A DNA stretch of 50,887 nucleotides from Caldisericales bacterium (lineage in GTDB: Bacteria; Caldisericota; Caldisericia; JAAYUI01), in NCBI GenBank assembly GCA_012517765.1, contig JAAYUI010000027.1:1-50887 (forward strand), read 5' to 3'. Positions 1 through 8,900 of the stretch are shown here, one piece after another. Each line of letters begins with the position of its first letter. The first letter of the stretch is position 1. The notes under the pieces are model-generated. The model did not search any database, was not told the origin of the DNA, and saw only the letters and a program-made list of their open reading frames with translations. Made by a program: the position numbers and the translations under genes.

Positions 1-287
1 AGTTTCATGGTGTTGGCAAACACACATTCCATCTTCATCTGAAAGAGTGTCAGTGGAGATTCAACTTGAAGAATGACGACATTTATACTATATTATTGAA
101 GGAGTTCAGGGGCAGTCCGATTAGCTAGTCTAAACCCTTTAGAAATAATCCCAAGAATAAATCCGTTGCAGGAAAAAAATTTCTTTCTGCTATTTGTGCA
201 AATTGAGTATTGAGTTTTTTGTTAAACCGGTGATAGAAATAATCAAGACAAGAGAACAGATGGTGTGAATAATGGGTGGTGGTGACG

Positions 288-1619
288 ATGATGAACAGCT
301 TTGAACGAATCCAGAGGGTGATCAATTATATTGAGAAAAACCTCACAGTCCGGATAAATCCGGACACGGCCTGCGGCCAGTCAGGCATTTCCACCGCCCA
401 TTGCTACAGAATGTTCCATATGCTGGTGGGAAGATCCCTCATGGCCTACGTGAGGACAAGAAGAATGACTGAAGCAGCAAAAAAGCTGAGAGCTGGACAT
501 GAAAGCATCATCGAACTTGCCCTTGATTGCGAGTATGACTCGCAAGAAGCCTTCACAAGGGCCTTCAAATCTGAATTCGGTGTCACACCAGGCACATTCA
601 GGCAAAACAAACCAAAGATAAAGGAGTATAACAAAGTGGACCTGATTGAAAAATATTATGATAATTCGGCAAATAATATGCAGGGAGACCCTAAAGTTAA
701 AGTCCTGAAATGGCTTCCTCCAATTAGGGTTGCCTATTACAATGCGATTGGCAAAACACCGGAGAAAGACGCTTGGAACAAGCTTTTAGATTGGGCAGCA
801 AGCAACGGTCTTTTTGATGGCCCATACAGACTTTTTGGATTCAACAACCCTTCACCACAACCAGGAAAAGATGAATATGGCTATGAAGTTTGCATCACTG
901 TGGAGAAAGATGTCAGAGGGACTGATGAAATTAAATTTAAACACCTCATGGGAGGTCATTATGCTGTCATGAGCACAACACTCCCCAATATTGAGAAAGA
1001 TTGGAAGCATTTTTCAACATGGCTCTCGCTGAGCAAGTATGAATATGGAACGCACCAGTGTCTTGAGGAACATTTGACGCCTCCGGACAGATGGGACAAT
1101 GAAACACTCGAAATCGACCTTTACATGCCGATCAAGGTGAAGGAAAAACCGATTGAGAATGAGATAAAGGAAGTAAAACTTGGCAAAATGAGGGTAGCAC
1201 ATTGCTGTGCCCTGAGCGCTTCACCAGAAAGCGACTCCTGGAGGATAATGAAGGAATGGGCAACTAAAAACGGAGTTCTTGACTTGCCAGGAACAAAAAT
1301 TTTTGGTTTTGACAATCCGTGTCCAGAACCTGACAGGTCATTTTATGGATTTGAGCATTGGGTTACCGTGACAGATGATATCGAGCCTTCCGGTGGTGTT
1401 GGCATAAAGGAAGTTGAGGGTGGTGACTACCTTATTTTGTCAAGCAGACTCGAGGACATTCCTGAAAATTACACGAAACTCTTCAAGAGCTTTGATGAGA
1501 AGGGAATCGATTGCAGGCATGCTCCATGGATCCAGGAGCTCATTTTTGACAAAGAAGACCCGGACAATCAAGATCTTATGGAACTTGTTCTCTACGCTCC
1601 CTTTAAAAGAAGGAACTGA
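288..1619 (+). CDS. AraC-family transcriptional regulator with two tandem GyrI-like effector domains
   Basis: The N-terminal ~110 residues form a double helix-turn-helix of the AraC/XylS type, seen in the second-helix pattern EAFTRAFKSEFGVTPGTFR. The rest is two copies of a GyrI-like/effector-binding module, at about residues 140–290 and 300–440. Both share the core pattern of an F-G-F-(N/D)-N-P segment, then Y-G-(Y/F)-E, then G-G-(H/D)-Y. Such regulators usually bind small hydrophobic ligands or drugs and activate efflux or detoxification genes; the ligand here cannot be inferred. Most family members carry one effector module, so the duplication is unusual. The start is uncertain: ATG at 288 or 291 lies behind a purine-rich GGTGGTGG stretch, and a GTG at 276 is also in frame. 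The gene stands alone and converges on the next one across a bidirectional terminator. Confidence 0.88.
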   Translation: MMNSFERIQRVINYIEKNLTVRINPDTACGQSGISTAHCYRMFHMLVGRSLMAYVRTRRMTEAAKKLRAGHESIIELALDCEYDSQEAFTRAFKSEFGVTPGTFRQNKPKIKEYNKVDLIEKYYDNSANNMQGDPKVKVLKWLPPIRVAYYNAIGKTPEKDAWNKLLDWAASNGLFDGPYRLFGFNNPSPQPGKDEYGYEVCITVEKDVRGTDEIKFKHLMGGHYAVMSTTLPNIEKDWKHFSTWLSLSKYEYGTHQCLEEHLTPPDRWDNETLEIDLYMPIKVKEKPIENEIKEVKLGKMRVAHCCALSASPESDSWRIMKEWATKNGVLDLPGTKIFGFDNPCPEPDRSFYGFEHWVTVTDDIEPSGGVGIKEVEGGDYLILSSRLEDIPENYTKLFKSFDEKGIDCRHAPWIQELIFDKEDPDNQDLMELVLYAPFKRRN

Positions 1620-1638
1620 GTTCGGGGGTAGAAATTTT

Positions 1639-1670
1639 AAAAGGCCAGATTCCATATCTGGCCTTTTTTT
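1639..1670. terminator. Bidirectional intrinsic terminator
   Basis: A 12-bp perfect inverted repeat (AAAAGGCCAGAT / ATCTGGCCTTTT) has a 5-nt loop and is flanked by A and T runs. It lies between the convergent AraC regulator and the minus-strand lipoprotein gene, so it can end transcription from both sides. Confidence 0.85.
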
Positions 1671-1696
1671 GTTGTGTTTTAGAAGATCGTTTTTTG

Positions 1697-2731
1697 TCAG
1701 GGCTTTCTGGGCTTTGGCGTCGGTTGCGACGGATTAAGTTGCGCAGGCAATGTCGGGTCCATTATTTTGGCGTTTGGTGGCAACTGAATCTGGGGTGCGG
1801 AACCAATGTTTGTGATCTCTATTATGTAGCTGTCACCCTCATTGCCAACAGACAGTTTTCCGTTAAAGGAAACCATCAATCCCTTGTTTGTTCCTTTTGA
1901 GAGCACCAATATTTCTCCATCAGCCTGGTTTGTTATGTCTTTTCCATATCCTGCGATGTAATATCTGTCAACTTCCTGGCCTGCGAATGACCCTTTTCCG
2001 AGCGCATTAAACGTTGATTTCCTGTCTGAAAGCACGTCTTTTATTACGTTCATGTAGAGCTGGACCTGGGTTTTTGGAGTTCCACCGGAACTTCCACCTG
2101 TCTGCACTTTAACACCAATCCAGCTTTGGTCCTGGGCTTTGTTGTACATCATGGTTGGGGTAAAAATCATCTCGTTTTGTGGTGCCTGTTGGTTTTGGCT
2201 TTTTATTATGGTTTTTATCAAATCACCCTTAAATATTGTCTCGAGTGTTGATCCAGGGAACTGCCTGTCACCTTTTGTTGTTTTCACTACACAGTCTGCA
2301 AGATCCATGTAAAAATTGATCTTCGGCCTATTTTCTACTGACTTTCCTGGGGGAGGAGGCGGGGTTGTTTGGGGTTTTAGAGGGGGCTTTGTAGTATTTT
2401 CAGGACTGGAACTTTCAGATTTTGAGAGTGTTGCCTCAAGGAAATTGTCCCCATCTTTGATTTCAAACTCCGGATAGGTGGTTTTTGAATACCCGTCTGC
2501 AGAGATCGTAACATCAAACTTCCCTTCGGAGAGTCCTTCCACAACAAATCTTCCGTCGCTATCCGTTGTGACTGTTCTGGAGTCAATGATGATGCTTGCA
2601 TTTGCAATCTTTGCCAGGGTGATTGTGTCCCTTACGGTTCCTGATAGTTTTGATGAGCTGCCTCCGCAAGAGGCAAAGAAAGCTATGGCCAAAATTAGGG
2701 CCAGTGTTATGGGGGCGAGTTTTTTTGTCAT
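1697..2731 (-). CDS. Lipoprotein with carboxypeptidase-regulatory-like domain
   Basis: The N-terminus is a lipoprotein signal peptide with lipobox FASC (Cys about residue 22). A β-sandwich of the carboxypeptidase-regulatory type follows at about residues 30–95 (G-T-V-R-D…, then D-G-R-F-V-V-E-G-L). A Pro/Thr-rich linker at about 108–130 leads to a C-terminal domain of ~200 residues resembling LppX/LolA-like outer-surface lipoproteins, but only weakly. The C-terminus is again proline-rich. It is the last gene of the long minus-strand unit. Its ATG overlaps the rpe stop (ATGA), and its ribosome binding site GGAGG lies inside rpe. An exported, membrane-anchored structural or binding role is inferred; no catalytic motif is visible. 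Confidence 0.8.
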   Translation of the reverse strand: MTKKLAPITLALILAIAFFASCGGSSSKLSGTVRDTITLAKIANASIIIDSRTVTTDSDGRFVVEGLSEGKFDVTISADGYSKTTYPEFEIKDGDNFLEATLSKSESSSPENTTKPPLKPQTTPPPPPGKSVENRPKINFYMDLADCVVKTTKGDRQFPGSTLETIFKGDLIKTIIKSQNQQAPQNEMIFTPTMMYNKAQDQSWIGVKVQTGGSSGGTPKTQVQLYMNVIKDVLSDRKSTFNALGKGSFAGQEVDRYYIAGYGKDITNQADGEILVLSKGTNKGLMVSFNGKLSVGNEGDSYIIEITNIGSAPQIQLPPNAKIMDPTLPAQLNPSQPTPKPRKP

Positions 2732-3372
2732 GGTTTCCTCCTAAATGACCTTATCTTGTCAGAGAAGGCTTTCTTGTCTTTTGAGTTAAAAAAACTTGAT
2801 CCTGAAACGAGAATGTCAGCGCCATTTTCGACAAGCGCCGGTGCGTTTTCAAGCCCAACACCGCCATCAACTTCAATTTCTATTCTACTTGACAGTTCCC
2901 TTATTATGGCCACTCTGTCTATTGTTGATGGAATAAATTTCTGGCCCGAGAATCCTGGATAGACACCCATCACTGTTACGATGGCTATCTGGTCAACAAA
3001 CGGTTTGAGGGTGTTGCAATCGGTGTCAGGTTTTATGGCCATACCCGGTTTCATTCCCGAGGATTTTACGAGATTAATTATTTTCATATGGTCCAGATCA
3101 AGTTCCACATGCCATACAAATGCTTTTGCGCCTATGTTCCCAAATTTTTCTATATATTCGCCGGGATTGCTGACCATCAGGTGTGCATATGCAGGAACCA
3201 GTGAAGCTTTGCATGCGCATTCACATGTTAGAATCCCCAGGGCGAGGTTTGGGACAAAATGGCCGTCCATAACATCGAGGTGAAGAATATCTGCAAACTC
3301 GTTTATGCTTCTGATGCCCTCTTCAAGGTTGAGGGGGTTGGCTGCAAGAAGTGACGGGGCCAGCTTTGTCAT
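2728..3372 (-). CDS. rpe: Ribulose-phosphate 3-epimerase
   Basis: This enzyme interconverts ribulose 5-phosphate and xylulose 5-phosphate in the pentose phosphate pathway. The 214-residue length is typical. Family motifs are all visible: LAPSLLAA at the N-terminus, HLDVMDGHFVPN (metal ligands His and Asp), the MGVYPGFSGQ loop and the EVDGGV strand near the C-terminus. The start codon overlaps the stop of the PASTA lipoprotein gene (ATGA), so the two are translationally coupled. In many Bacillota rpe sits next to a PASTA-containing Ser/Thr kinase; here the neighbour keeps the PASTA repeats but not the kinase. Confidence 0.96.
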   Translation of the reverse strand: MTKLAPSLLAANPLNLEEGIRSINEFADILHLDVMDGHFVPNLALGILTCECACKASLVPAYAHLMVSNPGEYIEKFGNIGAKAFVWHVELDLDHMKIINLVKSSGMKPGMAIKPDTDCNTLKPFVDQIAIVTVMGVYPGFSGQKFIPSTIDRVAIIRELSSRIEIEVDGGVGLENAPALVENGADILVSGSSFFNSKDKKAFSDKIRSFRRKP

Positions 3373-4055
3373 GGTTGCCTAAAATAAATGTCGACCTTGT
3401 TCTGGGTGTCGCATTCCCTGTTTGGTTCAGGGTCGGTTCTCAGAACGATATTTGCGTCAGCGTAAGGAGCAAGGTTTTTTTGGACAGCAATGAGATTTAC
3501 CTCGAAACCAGCTTGCTGGAGAGTTTCGGAGGCCTGGTCGACTGGAAGACCCAAAACATTGGGGACAGTTGTCAGTTGTCCAACCGATACAGTCAGTGTT
3601 ATTGGCGTATTTCTATCAACTTCGCTGTCAGGTGCTGGAAACTGTCTGACAACATAGCCAACATCACTTGAATTTGACGATTCCTCTTCTATTCCACCTA
3701 TTGCAAGCCCCATCTTGAGCAGGGAATCCTGTGCATCTCCGTATCTCATCCCTATCAGGTTTGGCACTTTCATTTTTCTTTTACCACTTGAAACGACAAC
3801 AAAGACGCTCCTGGCGGTTTTTATATAGGCACCTTCAGATGGGTCCTGCGATATTATGCTTCCTTCTGGCACAAATTCCGAGGCCTCGTATTTTTCGATG
3901 ACCAGTTTCAGGTCCCTTTTCTGGGCGACCTTTTCTGCGGTCTGAAACCTCATGTTTGTGAGGTTGGGCACCATTATCATCAGGTCGGGGCCACCGCATC
4001 CGGCAAAAAATACTGAAAAGATTATTATGGTTGAGATGAGCAAACCTTTTTTCAT
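3369..4055 (-). CDS. PASTA-repeat lipoprotein lacking a kinase domain
   Basis: A lipoprotein signal peptide (lipobox FAGC, Cys about residue 20) is followed by three PASTA repeats at about residues 30–92, 95–162 and 164–228. Each starts with a (V)PN(L/V) motif and has the usual x-x-x-A-x-x-x-L-x-x-x-G-L spacing. PASTA domains bind peptidoglycan or β-lactams in Ser/Thr kinases and penicillin-binding proteins. This 228-residue protein has no kinase or transpeptidase part, so it would be a surface-anchored cell-wall sensor or adaptor. It follows uvrC after 27 bp and overlaps rpe by 4 bp. The operon position recalls prkC–(rsgA)–rpe of Bacillota, suggesting loss or separation of the kinase (inference). 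Confidence 0.87.
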   Translation of the reverse strand: MKKGLLISTIIIFSVFFAGCGGPDLMIMVPNLTNMRFQTAEKVAQKRDLKLVIEKYEASEFVPEGSIISQDPSEGAYIKTARSVFVVVSSGKRKMKVPNLIGMRYGDAQDSLLKMGLAIGGIEEESSNSSDVGYVVRQFPAPDSEVDRNTPITLTVSVGQLTTVPNVLGLPVDQASETLQQAGFEVNLIAVQKNLAPYADANIVLRTDPEPNRECDTQNKVDIYFRQP

Positions 4056-4082
4056 GGTGTTTAAGTTATTCCCTTTTGGCCT

Positions 4083-5720
4083 TTAATCAAGTCCCGACAG
4101 TTTTTTGTGCTGTGTTCTGAAATGTTTTCCAGCAAATCTGTGGGACTCGTCCCTGATTTGCTGGAGCAGCCTCAATGCAGGGCTGGTTTCCGGCAACCTT
4201 ATCGGTTCCATGCCTTTTCGCATCACGAGCTCTTCTTCTTTGGCAAGAGAAGCTATTTCAACATCGATCCCTTTGAATACATCAAGTGCAACATTTAGCT
4301 GCCCCATTCCTCCATCAATGAGGAGGAGGTCTGGTTTTTGGGCAAACTCCTCATCATCCCAATGCGTTCTTCTTCTCTCCAGCGTTTCTCTCATCATTGC
4401 ATAATCATCGGGAGTGTCTTTTGTTTTGATTTTATAAATCCTGTAGCCTTTTTTGTTTGGTCGGCCATCCTTGAAACTGACCTGTGATCCGACTGCACCT
4501 TTCCCTTGTATATTGGCTATATCATAACCCTCGATAAGGAATGGGGGTTTTTTGAGTCCAAGCGCTTCCTGGAGCTGAATTATGGCGTTCTTGCCAAGTG
4601 CAAGGGTCTCCCTTCTCATGTGCTCGGAAAGGTGGTGTTTTGCGTTTGTCTCTGCCATCTTCAGCAGTTGCACTTTGTCACCCCTCTTTGGCTGGACAAT
4701 TTTTATCTGCCTGAGGAGTTCTCTGCCCTGATTAATGAACTCGAAGAGTTCTTTTTCACCCTCTGGTTTTACGTTAACAAGGATCTCTGATGGCAAATCG
4801 ATGTTGTCATGGCTACCGTATACCTGTTGCATCACTGCACCAAGAAATTCTGAAGGGGTCGCTTCGTCCTCGGAACCTGCGAACATCTGCATATCCAGGA
4901 TGAGTCTGCCTCCCCTTACTTTCATGTATTCGACACAGGCCCTGTTTTCATTATTGAAAACAGCAAAAGCGTCCCTGTCAGATAGTTCTGTACTGACGAC
5001 TCTTTGTCTTGATACTATCGAGGAGAGGTTCTTGATGCTTTCCCTCAACCTGGCGGCCTCCTCAAATCTCAAGGATGCAGATGCCTCAGTCATTTTCTTG
5101 TGGAGTGTTTCTTCCAGCTTCTTGTATTTGCCAGAGAGCAACAACAACAAGTCAGCGACCATTGACTGGTATTCTTCATGATTTGTTAGATTTGCACATG
5201 GTGCAAGGCACAATCCAATATGATAATCAAGGCAAGGTCTGCATTTCTTCTCTGGGAGTTCGAGCTTGCATGTTCTGACAGGAAAAAATTGCCTTATGGT
5301 CCTGATGTTTGTCGTGAGAGATTCGGATCTGGTATAAGGGCCAAAGTAATGGAAATTTGGATTGTCCGTTCTTCTTGTCCTGCCCAGTCTCGGGAATGGT
5401 TCTTTTGAAACAAAGATGAAGCTGTATTCTTTGTCGTCACGCAGCTTGATGTTGTAATGGGGCTGGTATTCCTTTATCAGGTTGTTTTCGAGTACAAGGG
5501 CCTCGTGTGCCGAGTAGGTGACTATAAAGTCCAGATCACAAGCGTGGTCCATCATTGCTGCCACTTTTGGCAGCAACTGCGATTTGTCCAGATATGATGA
5601 AACTCTGTCTCGAAGGCATTTTGCCTTTCCGACGTATACGACCTTCCCGGTGGGGTCCTTGAAGAGATAAACACCTGGCTTGAGTGGAAGGTTTTTTACC
5701 TTCTCTTCAAGCTCTGTCAT
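4083..5720 (-). CDS. uvrC: Excinuclease ABC subunit C, missing the C-terminal HhH domain
   Basis: UvrC makes both incisions in nucleotide excision repair. The protein has the GIY-YIG nuclease domain (about residues 13–90, with GVYLF and VYVGKAK), a Cys cluster CRPC…GLCLAPC that in UvrC binds a 4Fe-4S centre, a UVR motif (about 195–235, FEEAARLRESI) and the RNase-H-like nuclease (about 390–540, with GYDIANIQG, LLIDGGMGQ and DESHRFA). Normal UvrC continues ~60–70 residues with tandem helix-hairpin-helix motifs. Here a TAA stop follows shortly after DESHRFA, giving 545 residues. Only 27 bp separate the stop from the next gene, so no out-of-frame remnant fits. The ATG at 5720 overlaps the stop of the upstream small gene (TGATG). 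Confidence 0.95.
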   Translation of the reverse strand: MTELEEKVKNLPLKPGVYLFKDPTGKVVYVGKAKCLRDRVSSYLDKSQLLPKVAAMMDHACDLDFIVTYSAHEALVLENNLIKEYQPHYNIKLRDDKEYSFIFVSKEPFPRLGRTRRTDNPNFHYFGPYTRSESLTTNIRTIRQFFPVRTCKLELPEKKCRPCLDYHIGLCLAPCANLTNHEEYQSMVADLLLLLSGKYKKLEETLHKKMTEASASLRFEEAARLRESIKNLSSIVSRQRVVSTELSDRDAFAVFNNENRACVEYMKVRGGRLILDMQMFAGSEDEATPSEFLGAVMQQVYGSHDNIDLPSEILVNVKPEGEKELFEFINQGRELLRQIKIVQPKRGDKVQLLKMAETNAKHHLSEHMRRETLALGKNAIIQLQEALGLKKPPFLIEGYDIANIQGKGAVGSQVSFKDGRPNKKGYRIYKIKTKDTPDDYAMMRETLERRRTHWDDEEFAQKPDLLLIDGGMGQLNVALDVFKGIDVEIASLAKEEELVMRKGMEPIRLPETSPALRLLQQIRDESHRFAGKHFRTQHKKLSGLD

Positions 5721-5926
5721 CAATCAACCCACCACATCCATGTTTTGTTTTTGAATTCACCCTTTATAAAGCCCTGGGCTTTGAGTCCTGGAAGAAACCT
5801 TGATGCTGCATCCCTACATGCGATCCCCTGGACCTTGATGGCATCCTCAATCTGGGTTGTGGTCATTTTGCCCTTGCCCTTGAGAATGTCTATCACAAAT
5901 TCTGCTTCATCCGTCATTTCGCTCAT
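5720..5926 (-). CDS. Small winged-helix-like protein
   Basis: This is a 68-residue protein of unknown function. The pattern resembles a single winged helix-turn-helix: an acidic N-terminal helix (EAEFVIDIL), a turn (GKGKMTTTQIEDAI), a second helix around RDAASRFLPGLKAQG, and a C-terminal β-wing (FIKGEFKNKTWMWWVD). It overlaps its neighbours on both sides, sharing ATGA with the upstream giant gene and TGATG with uvrC, so it is clearly co-translated in the operon. A role as a small DNA-binding or protein-interaction module is only inference. Confidence 0.7.
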   Translation of the reverse strand: MSEMTDEAEFVIDILKGKGKMTTTQIEDAIKVQGIACRDAASRFLPGLKAQGFIKGEFKNKTWMWWVD

Positions 5927-8900
5927 ATCTCATACCTCAACACCAGTGTTTTGTTTTCGTTTTCAAAAGATGCCTCTGCTCCGATTATGTCGCAGAGTGT
6001 TTCAAAGTCCACAAAGATGTCACTGCCTTCAATGATTGTCGGGGCCTGTGCGTTCAGGGAGAATGGCCCTGCAGATATGGCCGTTTTGTTGTGCTCGACG
6101 CTTATCTGCCATGTTTCGAACTGGGCCAGTGCCCTCTTTCTGTCCGGCAGCACGGAAGCTGATCCACCAAGCGCAGGGAGCAATGAATTGATTGCAACCA
6201 GATATTTGTCACCAAACCTTTTTGTTGGCACAAAAATTTTGGTTTTAAGATTGTTGAAGACGAGAGAGTCGTCACCAGTGTTGATTTTAAGCTCTAGGGC
6301 CCTGTTTTCAAAAACAGGATTGTACTGGATGTCGCAGATGAATTTTCCACCATTGGATTCGATGGTTATTGTCCCTGTTTCAGGATAAGCCGGTGCGGTT
6401 GATGCGTTGATTGAAAATTCTATTGGGGCAGAATCAGTGGCAGAGAAATTTGTATTTTTTGGTGTTATGTACGGGAGGGAACTGGTGATTGTGCCGGAGA
6501 GTTCCCCAACACCAATATTTGAAAGGCTGAGGGATGGGGCTTTTGCGCTTTCCTCAATTCCAAGCAGCCTCCTTACCTTGAACTCAAGGTTCCTCACACC
6601 CTGGTCCCAGAAACCCACATTTGTATATGCCCATTTCATGTTTTTTGTAATGACAACGAGCCTCGGGATCGCCTTTCCTTCGTATAGACGGAATGTTTTG
6701 AGCTCTGGCCTGATGTCGTAGCACATCGGGTAGGTTATTTTGTCCAGTCCGAGTGATTTTAGGCCTCCTTTTATCCTTGGATCTTCAGTGAGTGTTTCTT
6801 CGATATCTTCATCTGTCTTTTCGTCCTGGTCGGTGATGACACCAAGTACCACAAGGCCTTTGTTTTTGTAGTTCCTCCAGAGTTTTTCCAGATGAGGCAT
6901 GGAGGACTTGCATGGTGGACACCATGTCGCCCAGAAATCAATTATGACAACCTGCACTTCCGGTTTTTTGAGGAGTTCTGAGAGCTTTGTTTTGGCTCCC
7001 GAAGAGTATGGATAGTTTGGGAGTTCAAAATCCGGTGCCGCCCTGAACCCGCCCGTTGGTTGAATATAGGAATTGAACATCAGACTGGATTTGTCAACCG
7101 AGAGGAGTGGGGTTGTTGCCCTTCCTTTTATTGTTGGTGCCCACAACACTATCGTTCCGTTAAAACTCTGAAGGATTGCCCCTGTAAATTGTGCCAGGAA
7201 TTTTACAGGGCCGTATATTTCTCCTGATTCTATCGAGAATTTGCCACCAAACTCGAATTTTGATCCACCAGATTCGGCGAAGTTTTGCCCGATATACATT
7301 GTTGCTTCATTCTGTCCGGCAATAAACCTGACAGTCTGGTTTGGCAAAATCCTTATTTCTGCGCCTATAGATTTTGCTATCAATCCTATTGGCCCAATTG
7401 GATCATCACCTGCAGTGGCAGCAACAGGTATGCTGACGTTTGAGCCATTTATTCTTATAGTCTTTGAACCATTATACCAGCTGGAAAAGGATGTGAAGGG
7501 CGGAATGTTCCAACACCTGACCGGAATCTCGACCTGGTTGCTTGTCCCAAGCAGGGTCGCTGTTGTGGTTTTGTAATTTGGCGTGTTCTTGAGTTCAACC
7601 TGAGATGGATCAAAGCTCAAGGAAACTTGGGCAGGCGAACTCCTGAAAGCACCAGTTAAAATATTGACTAGCAATGAATTTGATGTTATCGAGCCCTGGC
7701 CTGCAGAGCCACCTTTGTTTGACACATTTACTGTGAGCACATCTGGTGGGACAGCGCCCTGGTTGTCAAAGATCGAAGCGGTGGCCTGTTCAAGATAAAT
7801 AAGCTGGGACTGGTTTGCATCCGGGAGGGCAAAAACAAGCTCGTCTTTGGAATTGACAATATAGAGTCTGGGGATTGACTCGCCAGGGAAACCTTCGCAA
7901 ATCTCACCGCTTTCATTAAACATGATCGGCAGTGTGAGGCCAACTATTGAGAGTGCATCAAGACCCTCCATTATGTCTCTATTGCCTGCAAAAAACTGCT
8001 CTACTGTAGAATCTGTTGGTATCGAATTCGATACAAGGTAGCAAGACAAACCTTTGTCCTTGTACCTTCTAAAAGTGCTCTCAATGAACGGTATCATTCT
8101 GGCACATGCCTGGTTGTTTGAGTAGAAGAAGAAAAGCTTGTATTGTGATTGGTCCTGCAAGAGGCTGTACTTGGCATTCTCTCTGATCGGATAAAGATTT
8201 GCCTCGAAAGGTTTTGCCACCTTTTTATCATTCATCTTCACAAGGTCAATGCTTGGCCAGTCGAGTGAAAGCAGGGGTTGGGGTTCTTTCTTGAGCCAGA
8301 CCCTGACACTCTCATAGTTTTCACCTATTTCCAGGCCAAATGCGAGCGAAAGGCAGGCCCAGGGCATCATGACATCTTCACCTTTTACCTCATACCTGAA
8401 CTTCCACGGCATTTTGGTGCCATCAAGGAAGAAATCACCTGTTTTTGTGCCAAGCTCAAGTGTTTTGCCCCTCATCATTATGGCAAGATTGCCGCTTGTT
8501 GGGTCAAATATGCTTGATCCGCCACAGGAGGAAATGAATTTGAGAACAGATGTCGAGACCAGTCCATCAAGCACCTTTGGCTGGTCCTGCTGTTCAAAGC
8601 CATTGATTTTGTAAAAGTTTCCTTTTGACGAGAAAAGGACCGAGTCTTTCGGGTAGATGCCAACATTGAGGTTTAATCCCACAATTCCATTGTGGGTTGC
8701 AACTATTGTCGCATCACTTGTTTCAATGGGCACATCGCTTCCAAATATTGGGATAAGGGTAACCTTTTCCTTTGAAACAGAAACGCGTGTTGTTTTCATG
8801 GCGCTCGTGGTATCAATGGGTTCCTTGAAACTTATCTTACCACCGCCCTTGTTTACTATTGTCACTGTTGTTTGGGGGGGGATTGCATTTGGCGTTGCAT

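Noticed and set aside
125-325. Minus-strand frame before the AraC regulator
   Set aside because: Overlaps the regulator start, has no binding site and an implausible composition. The first ~270 bp otherwise show no convincing gene; a minus-strand ATG at position 8 leaves only two codons in the window and cannot be judged.
4056-4083. Frameshift as the cause of the short UvrC
   Set aside because: Only 27 bp separate the uvrC stop from the next gene, too little for a hidden HhH domain in another frame. True absence is more likely.
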